Part shown: positions 57,720-64,000 of the stretch, piece after piece
Layout of the letters: every line of letters starts with the position of its first letter
Numbering within the stretch: the first letter of the stretch is position 1
DNA from: Sequoia sempervirens
Lineage: Eukaryota; Streptophyta; Pinopsida; Cupressales; Cupressaceae
Assembly (NCBI GenBank): GCA_007258455.2
Contig: VDFB02358134.1
Location: 214,691,565 to 214,755,564, forward strand
Direction: 5' to 3'
DNA: 64,000 nt
The notes under the pieces: model-generated
The model's database searches: none
What the model was told of the DNA's origin: nothing
The model's input: the letters and a program-made list of their open reading frames with translations, nothing else
Translations under genes and position numbers: made by a program

Positions 57720-58020
57720 TTTCATCACCCCAAGGGACGATTCCAACCACATGTACCGGTAGGGTATATAAAGGGGGGAGAGCAAAAGTTGTACCCAATC
57801 CAGTCACGTCGTAATTGGTAGAGCATTGAAGCTAGGGTGATACCTAGATAGACGTGAAGAGTTGGTCCGATCCCTTCAGTATCTTGTTGGGGTTCCCGAC
57901 TCATGCTTGTGATGGGCTGGTGTTCACGGTTGTGCCTCACGTACCGAGAGTATATCAAGGACTCCCTAGACACCTTGTGCATCCTAGATTAAGACCTCTT
58001 TGGCCATACCCTTAACACTA
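57720..58020 (+). promoter_or_regulatory. GC-richer island with internal TATA box in Gypsy-J leader
   Basis: Between two repeat blocks lies a stretch with GGGTATATAAAGGGG (TATA at 57765-57772) followed by GTAATTGGTAGAG (57811-57823, like a Pol III A box) and GGTCCGATCCC (57864-57874, like a B box), 53 bases apart. It may be a second promoter or a tRNA-derived fragment. Neither is proven: a tRNA fold with paired acceptor and D stems is not evident. Confidence 0.35.
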
Positions 58021-58149
58021 ATCGTAAGATTGTGTTTGCTTGAGAGTGTTTTCTTGTGAGAAACCAGTGAAATTTTTGACAAATTGGCCTTATCATTGTC
58101 ATTTTAAAGTCCTTGCCATTGTCATTTTCATCAAACCAAGTCCCATATT

Positions 58150-58312
58150 TTCCGCAGTGGGGCGATTGCACCCCTGATTTTCTGCAATGGGGCGATTACG
58201 CCCCTAATTTTCTGCAGTGAGGCGATTACGCCCCTGATTTTCCGCAGTGAGGCGATTACACCCCTAATTTTCCGCAATGAGGCGATTATGCCCCTGATTT
58301 ACTACAAAGGGG
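58150..58312. repeat. 30-bp hairpin tandem array, block 2
   Basis: Five units of the same TGGGGCGATTACGCCCCTGA type as block 1, ending in a decayed GGGGGAATTTTCCC unit. It is the head of a higher-order duplication with block 3. Confidence 0.92.
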
Positions 58313-58652
58313 GGAATTTTCCCTCCTGAACACCTAAAATCGCCCCATTTGGAACCATTTAGCCTCTAAATCATCGTCTAATCATTCCAAACCTTTGTAT
58401 CATCATCCCAAGCCTCCGTTTTGTCATTCTAAACCTCTAAAAACCTCCATTTGATCATTTTAAACCCCCATTTTTACCATTCCAAACCTTCACTTAGCCA
58501 TTCCAACATTTGTTTGACTAAGTAGTCTTTCATCCCTTTCAAATCTTCCTCTCACTCGTTTCGAGAAATATTTCATCCATTCCAAGTATCCATCTTCTCA
58601 TTCTAAGAGTTGTTTATCATTTCCAATCAATTGTTTTCTCGTTTCAAACCTA

Positions 58653-58850
58653 ATTTTCCGTAGTGGGGTGATTACGCTCATGATTTTTCATAGTGGGGTG
58701 ATTACGCCCCTGATTTTCTATAGTGGGGCGATTATGCCCCTGATTTTCTATAGTGAGGCAATTATGCCCCTGAATTTCTACAGTGAGGCGATTACGCCCC
58801 TGATTTTTTGCAGTGAGGCGATTACGCCCCTGATTTACTGCAGAGGGGCG
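58653..58850. repeat. 30-bp hairpin tandem array, block 3
   Basis: Six to seven units, same type as blocks 1 and 2, ending with CAGAGGGGCGAATTTTCCC. Confidence 0.92.
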
Positions 58851-59359
58851 AATTTTCCCTCTTAAACACCCAAAATCACCCCATTTGGATCTGTTTAGCC
58901 TCTAAACCATCATTTAATCATTCCCAACCATTATCTCATCATCCCAAGCCTCCATTTTGTCACTCTAAACGTTTGAAAACTTCCATTTTATCATTCCAAA
59001 GCTCCATTTTATCATTCCAAACCTTTGTTTGGCCATTCCAACATACGTTTGACCACGTAGTCTTTCTTCCTTTTCAAATCTTCCACCCACTCATTTTGAG
59101 TAATCTTTCATCCATTCCAAGCATTCATCTCCTCATTCTAAGAGTTGTTCATCCTTTCCAATCAATCGTTTACTCATTTTGAGCTTTCAATCATTCATCC
59201 ATTCTAAGCAATCATTAGTTTTGAGTGCTTGATCATTCATCCATTCCAATCATTTTTCCAAATCCAATCATCTATTTCCTCAATCCGATTATCCAACACC
59301 CCATTCCAATCGCCCGTCTCTTTGTTTTAACAACCCATTTACCCACTTAAAAAGTCCAC

Positions 59360-59646
59360 CCCATAGTGGAGTGAATCTGCCCTGAAAAGGGGCGAATCTG
59401 CCCCTCTGTGAGGGCATAGACGCCCTAGGAGTGGGCATAGATACCCAATAGGGCACAGACACCCCAGGAGGGGGCACAGACGCCCTAGTAGGGCACATAC
59501 ACCCTAGGAGGGGGCACAGATGCCCCAGTAGGGCATAGACACCCCAGGAGGGGGCAGAGACACCCTAGTAGGGCACAGACGCCCCAGGGGGGTAGAGATG
59601 CCCCAGTAGGGAACAGATGCCCCAGGAGGGCACATACACCCCTCTA
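59360..59646. repeat. 40-bp (2 x 20) GC-rich tandem array
   Basis: Repeats of GGGGGCACAGACGCCCTAG / TAGGGCACAGACACCCCAGG alternate with a 40-bp period (59461, 59501, 59541, about 59581). GGGGC and GCCCC can pair across ACAGAC. The preceding GGGGCGAATCTGCCCC units follow the same scheme. Minus frames across it are Pro/Arg-rich by composition only. Confidence 0.88.
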
Positions 59647-60539
59647 TGAAAAATTTAGAAAACAAGCATATCTAGTTCCCAAATCCGACCAGTGACACAA
59701 ATCCCATCATATCTTTCAACCCAATCCTAATTCTGAGCACTCGTTCACTCATTCTTAGTATTCGTTCATCTATTTTGAATCTTCTTCCCCTTGTTCTGAG
59801 AGTCATTCATCTATTCCAAGCACCCATTTGCTGTCATCAACAATTTTTTGAAAGTCATCATTTCATCACCAAAATCACATAAGTGCCACTTAGAACACCA
59901 TTAGAGTCCATATCCAGCATCAAATCATCCATCCCAATCATCTAGGCTTCATTTTGAGAATTTTGATTTTTGTGCCGAAACTTCCAGAGGCCATAACTTT
60001 TGACTCGGGTGTCCGTTTGAGCTGAAATTTTACGGGTGGTTGCGTTATGAGATGGCATGTGCATCCCTAACTGATTGGAAGTCCCTTGGACCCCATTTTT
60101 CCACATTTTCGAGGCCTCAAACTTTCATCTTGACCCTCAAAATTGCAATTTACTATTTTTTTCTTGCATTTTGAAAAATCATTTTTGTCAATAACTCGAA
60201 ATGCATGTCTAAAATTTGGGATATTAGTTGGAAATTCATCCTATCTTTATTGTACGTATTTTTGGAAAAAAATTGAACTCTCAAAAGTACGTTCGTGAGG
60301 TTTCCTAAAATGGAAAAATTTGACAATTTTTGAAAATTGCCAAATCTGGAAAAATTTGATTGTCAGCACCTTACGTTCTTTAAACCCCAAAACTTGGTGT
60401 AGAATCAATCCCATCACATCCTCCAATCATTCTAAGCTTCAACCTAGTCCTGATTTGAGCTTTAATCTAATCCCAATCTAAGCTTAACCAAAACCCTAAT
60501 CTAAGGTTTAATCATTTCAACCTTTCATTCATCCATTTT
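59647..60539 (+). other. Gypsy-J leader segment without repeats
   Basis: No gene. Contains CAGAGGCCATAACTTTTGAC near 59986, a motif with counterparts near 2694 and 12040. AT-rich with TTGAAAAAT-type runs. Confidence 0.5.
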
Positions 60540-61335
60540 GAATAGTTGTTCTCCCTTTTCAATCATCTGTTTCCCCATTCCGAGTAAACACTCATATATT
60601 TCAAACCTTCATCTATCATCTCAAACTCTCGTTCTATCATTCCAATCACCCGTTTACTTGTTCTAAGTAAACATTCATCCGTTTCACACCTCCTTTCATC
60701 ATTCTGAACTCTCGTTCTATCATTCCAATCATCCGTTTACTCGTTCTGAGTAAACATTCATGCATTTCACACATCCTTTCATCATTCTAAACTCTTTTTC
60801 TATCATTCTGATCATCCGTTTACTCATTCTGAGTAAACATTCATCCATTTCACACATCCTTTCATCATTCTGAACTCTTGTTCTATCATTCTGATCATCT
60901 GTTTACTTGTTCTAAGTAAATGTTCATCCATTTCACACATCCTTTCATCATTTTGAACTCTCGCCTATCCTTTTGATCATCCGTTTACTCATTCTGAGTA
61001 AACGTTCATCCATTTCACACATCCTTTCATCATTCGAAACTCTTGTTCTATCATTCTGATCATTCGTTTACTCATTCTGAGTAAACGTTCATCCATTTCA
61101 CACATCCTTTCATCATTATGAACTCTTGTTCTATCGTTCTAATCATCCGTTTACTCATTCTGAGTAAAATTTCATCCATTTCACACCTCCTTTCATCATT
61201 CTAAACTCTCGTTCTATCATTTCGATCATTCGTTTACTCATTCTGAGTAAACATTCATCCATTTCACACCACCTTCAATGATTTTGAACTCTCATTCTAC
61301 AATCTCGATCAATCGTCTACTCGCTCTGAGTAATC
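60540..61335. repeat. 83-bp tandem array with conserved hairpin, about 10 units
   Basis: The phase point CGTTTAC falls at 60568 (decayed), 60651, 60734, 60817, 60900, 60982, 61065, 61148, 61231 and 61314 (decayed): spacing 83 with one 82. Each unit holds GTTTACTC, a 5-base loop and GAGTAAAC, a perfect 8-bp stem in most units, followed by TTCATCCATTTCACACATCC and a TCTATCATTC stretch. Two units (60651, 60900) have GTTTACTT with AAGTAAA, keeping the pairing. Confidence 0.93.
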
Positions 61336-61977
61336 TATCATTCATTTTGAGCTTTCATCTTCTCATTTTGAGAATCATTCATCTATTCTTAGTAGTCATT
61401 TACTCATTCCAAATAATCATTCATCCATCCCGATCAATCATTTACTCATTTTGAGTATTTGTTCATCCATTTCTCCAATTGAATCATCATTTCCCCCATC
61501 CAAATCCCTTGAACTTCATCTTGGGTTATTATCCAAATTGACCTAAGTGTCTAATCTAATTGTCCTCATCAACATTTGCTTAGGATTGTCATCCATCCTA
61601 AGTTAATCATCATCGTTGGCCCAATCATTTCACCTTCAATCTCAAAGTGGATTCGGTGCTACAATCATCCATTTATCCTTTTATCTGATCAATCAGTATC
61701 CTAAGTCATCTAAGATAATCTCTGAATAGGATTTGTAGCCTCTTTCGTCATCTTATCCTATCCATCAGTTGATCTTATCAATCATTGATCAATCCAATCC
61801 AATCACATCACCTTCAACCTAATCAATCTACTTCCATCTCGAAGCAGATTCGGTGTCGATTGTCAGAATCAATCCCATCACAGCATCCAATCATCCTAAT
61901 CTGAGCTTTAATCCAATCCAAATATGAGCTTAACCTAAATCCTAATTTGAGCTTTAGTCCATTTCCATCCGAAATCG
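61336..61977 (+). other. End of Gypsy-J leader, CATCC/TCATT-rich
   Basis: Pyrimidine-rich, G-poor sequence continuing the word usage of the arrays (CATTCATCC, CCAATCAT). No tandem period is evident and no gene before the ATG at 61978. Confidence 0.5.
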
Positions 61978-63504
61978 TTGACCCATCGTCTTTATCCTTT
62001 CACCATCATGAATCCTTATCCTCCATCAATAGTGGTCAAGGGAAATCCTAATTACATTGACAACGATAATGAAAGTCTTGTCGATCAAGAGGAATATAAC
62101 ATAGATTCCCTTGACACTATCATTGCTAGTAAGTTTTCTCAACCCACTTTCCAAAATCCAATCACCCTTTCGAGTTATCCCGTTATGTCTTCATCCACGC
62201 CTAATCATGTTTCTTATGCTACCTTTGACAAGGGATATCCATCATACCCTTCATCTACATCATCCTCTTATCCAACACCCGGATCCTATTATCCTAGTCT
62301 ACCATCTCAATACCCATATCCTAATCCCCCATCCACATCCTCCTATCTAAATCCTTCATCTACATATAGCCACTACCCTAATCTTCCATGCCAATCTGCT
62401 CACTCTAATCCTACATTCATACCTTTGTATCCTAATCCAACATCCACATCAACTTATCCTAATCTGACATCCGCATTTCAATATCTACATCCACCACCCG
62501 TATCCTCATGTCCTAATTCACCATTTCTTAACCCTGAATCTAATCTTTATCCCCAATCTATTCCAAGTCTTGCATCCAATCCCATTCCCCCATCTATTCC
62601 AAGTCTTGCATCCAATATCATTCCCCCATCTAATCCTAGTCCACCAATCCATAATCCTTCATCCACTCCTACCATGCCATCTCAACCTAGAGCATTCAAG
62701 TTCTTCACTCCAAAAGTTCCCCAAGGACTTATAACAAAGAAGACATCTCCCACTCCACACCTTGAAGTTATGGAATCATGCCATCCCAACCCATCATCCA
62801 CGGTCATTAGAGACGAGACTCTTCTCCACCCAACACCTATCATTGATGATACCACCCCTAGCACCACTCAAAATATTGAAACCATCACATCCTCTGAATC
62901 CACTGAGCCCCCATCTCCCACCATCACATCTACCAAATCCATTGAACACCCACTTCCTACTCCAAGAGTTGTCGAACCCATTGACGACACCCTAATCCAA
63001 TCCACTTCTTCCACTCCTAGTTTCACTAAAATCCATTCCAATGAATGTTTTGAATTTTCCATCCCTCCATCTTCCCCACTTGAAGAGTCCCACCAAGACT
63101 CCATTATCATGCCTCTCGCACACGATGCGTCATGCCAAGAGCCTAATCGAAAGCATGTTGACATATCCCCTTCTCCAGATCAAGATCCTACCATCTCATC
63201 TAGTCCACCTCAAGATCACAGTCCCCCATCCATTCCATCGCATGATCCCCTTGTCATTCAAGCTTCCACCACTCCATCTCCATCGCATGAGCCCACTACC
63301 ACAACTCCAGATCCTAACATATCCCATAATCCCTCTCTTGAAATCACCCATCCAAATGTTGCTATCCCATCATCTCCCTCTCATGATCCCCCATCATCAC
63401 CTAAAACTGCTATCATATCCCCTTGGTACCCTCACATTCTTTCATGGTGGCCTCCTCGCAGAAGAAAAACACAGTGTATATACCATCCATCATCCTCCAC
63501 CTAA
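61978..63504 (+). CDS. Gypsy-J Pro/Ser-rich ORF, function unknown
   Basis: 508 codons without a stop, by far the longest frame in the window. A second ATG at about 62008 (MNPYPPSIVVKGNPNYIDND) is an alternative start. After an acidic N-terminus (NESLVDQEEYNIDSLDT) the protein is dominated by Pro, Ser, Thr and Tyr (YPSYPSSTSSSYPTPGSYYP; NPIPPSIPSLASNIIPPSNP). No gag, protease or membrane segment is recognisable. Its composition follows from the CATCC/TCC-rich DNA that extends far beyond it, and a shifted frame is also open for 162 codons, so selection for a protein is not certain. It ends in two stops (63502-63507); the related frame resumes one base shifted. Confidence 0.5.
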   Translation: MTHRLYPFTIMNPYPPSIVVKGNPNYIDNDNESLVDQEEYNIDSLDTIIASKFSQPTFQNPITLSSYPVMSSSTPNHVSYATFDKGYPSYPSSTSSSYPTPGSYYPSLPSQYPYPNPPSTSSYLNPSSTYSHYPNLPCQSAHSNPTFIPLYPNPTSTSTYPNLTSAFQYLHPPPVSSCPNSPFLNPESNLYPQSIPSLASNPIPPSIPSLASNIIPPSNPSPPIHNPSSTPTMPSQPRAFKFFTPKVPQGLITKKTSPTPHLEVMESCHPNPSSTVIRDETLLHPTPIIDDTTPSTTQNIETITSSESTEPPSPTITSTKSIEHPLPTPRVVEPIDDTLIQSTSSTPSFTKIHSNECFEFSIPPSSPLEESHQDSIIMPLAHDASCQEPNRKHVDISPSPDQDPTISSSPPQDHSPPSIPSHDPLVIQASTTPSPSHEPTTTTPDPNISHNPSLEITHPNVAIPSSPSHDPPSSPKTAIISPWYPHILSWWPPRRRKTQCIYHPSSST

Positions 63505-63532
63505 TAATGGAATCGCATCATGTTTTTAGAAT

Positions 63533-64000
63533 AACACAAATCCTATGATGGATCGCATGCTCAAGAAAATGAACTATCAAGGGAGACGTCTAGGCATTCA
63601 TGAGCAAGGTATTTTAGAGCCCATCCAAGTCAAAGAACAAATTTGCATGCAAGGTCTTGGACCTATTTCCCAAGACTCACAATCTAAAGATGTTGGTACA
63701 ACCTTTGGACATCCTCAACGAGCCTTTTCCAAAAGAAATGTCGGCTCTTCCCATCGACCCACTAGATCATATTATGCCATCCCTCCTCCTCTATCGTATC
63801 ACCTCAAAACAACTGTCCATATTCCCCCTTCATCTGCTCCATCCATTTTGGGTCCTTACATCCCTCCATCCACCATATCCCATCCTTCATTTCCTCCATC
63901 CATCTTGGGTCCGTATATCCCAAGCTCACCTCCTTCATCTCATCCTTTCATCCATCCAACACCTATCCATCTCATCCATCATACACATCCCTCTCACATA
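63533..64000 (+). pseudogene. Gypsy-J G-patch-like frame, continues beyond window
   Basis: Open from 63533 to the window end; first ATG 63545. The first residues include LKKMNYQGRRLGIHEQGI, EPIQVKEQICMQGLGPI, a good match to the G-patch-like motif of plant gypsy polyproteins, also seen in Gypsy-C. After it come QRAFSKRNVGSSHRPTRSYY and a Pro/Ser-rich repeat (PSILGPYIPPSTISHPSF; PSILGPYIPSSPPSSHPF). It is +1 relative to the 508-codon ORF, so the two were probably one frame before a frameshift near 63480-63530. Confidence 0.65.

Larger units (their letters stand above)
58150..59185. repeat. Higher-order tandem duplication, about 536 bp
   Basis: Block 2 plus the following CATCC/TCATT-rich spacer (58150-58652) is repeated as block 3 plus spacer (58653-59185). 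GAATTTTCCCTC occurs at 58314 and 58850 and TTCTAAGAGTTGTT at 58601 and 59136, giving offsets of 536 and 535. Confidence 0.85.
55362..64000 (+). mobile_element. Gypsy-J: large gypsy-like element with hairpin-repeat leader, cut by window end
   Basis: Composed of an LTR (55362-56625), a leader of about 5.3 kb with tandem arrays, a 508-codon Pro/Ser-rich ORF and a second frame with a G-patch-like motif that stays open to the window end. The G-patch-like motif and long leader suggest the Tat/Ogre group, by inference. No gag capsid domain or protease is seen before the motif, unlike Gypsy-C where both precede it. RT and integrase would lie beyond the window. It inserted in the gag of Copia-I. Confidence 0.7.

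Noticed and set aside
57790..57890. Complete tRNA gene
   Set aside because: A- and B-box-like words are present, but a 7-bp acceptor stem, paired D stem and anticodon arm are not seen; kept only as a weak finding.
56690..58860. CRISPR-like look of 30-bp direct repeats
   Set aside because: No unique spacers between repeats, no cas genes, and the context is a plant retroelement; these are head-to-tail minisatellite units.
62682..63164. Minus-strand Gly/Val/Ser-rich ORFs
   Set aside because: Shadows of the pyrimidine-rich Pro/Ser ORF on the plus strand.
1..64000. Host protein-coding gene
   Set aside because: Every frame with recognisable homology belongs to an LTR retrotransposon; no exon-intron gene could be supported by eye.

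Overview
This window is plant nuclear DNA made almost entirely of nested, decayed LTR retrotransposons. I recognise no host gene, rRNA or tRNA. The support for a plant genome is: plant-type Ty3/gypsy and Ty1/copia domains, primer-binding sites of the initiator-Met tRNA type (TGGTATCAGAGC-like) in five elements, 5-bp target duplications, many C-to-T/G-to-A nonsense changes typical of methylated repeats, and a 100-N assembly gap. The depth of nesting suggests a large, repeat-rich genome (a gymnosperm is possible), but the sequence does not fix the taxon. Element names below are labels used only in this answer.

Layout. Gypsy-A (minus, 1-3182, cut by the window edge) sits inside the RT/RNase H region of Gypsy-B (plus, 3183-5185 and an undefined 3' part). 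5186-15340 is mostly unrecognised retroelement-like DNA with a 100-N gap (10763-10862), a CpG-rich palindrome cluster and a 31-bp minisatellite. Gypsy-C (minus, about 15340-26352) is a long Tat/Ogre-like element with gag, protease, G-patch-like motif, RT, RNase H, a probable second RNase H and integrase. It interrupts the RNase H of Copia-D (plus). Copia-D's 3' region or LTR is interrupted by Copia-E (minus, 27804-33700), a two-LTR element lacking protease, integrase and RT but carrying an unknown ORF and four zinc knuckles. Next is Gypsy-G (minus, 36065-45319), a composite LTR-gag-LTR-gag-LTR structure bounded by a perfect AGATC target duplication and inserted in a copia LTR.

Copia-F (plus, to about 50183) follows with gag, protease, integrase and RT. 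It is broken by a gypsy gag fragment (Gypsy-H, to about 53102), which is itself broken by Copia-I (LTR plus gag). Copia-I's gag is interrupted by Gypsy-J (plus, 55362 to the window end). Gypsy-J has a palindrome-rich LTR and a leader of about 5.3 kb holding three kinds of tandem array (30, 40 and 83 bp), each of whose units can fold into a short hairpin. A Pro/Ser-rich ORF and a G-patch-like frame follow.

Nothing here looks intact: all pol genes have stops, frameshifts or lost catalytic residues. The most notable features are the triple-LTR tandem gag-only element and the hairpin-array leader of Gypsy-J.
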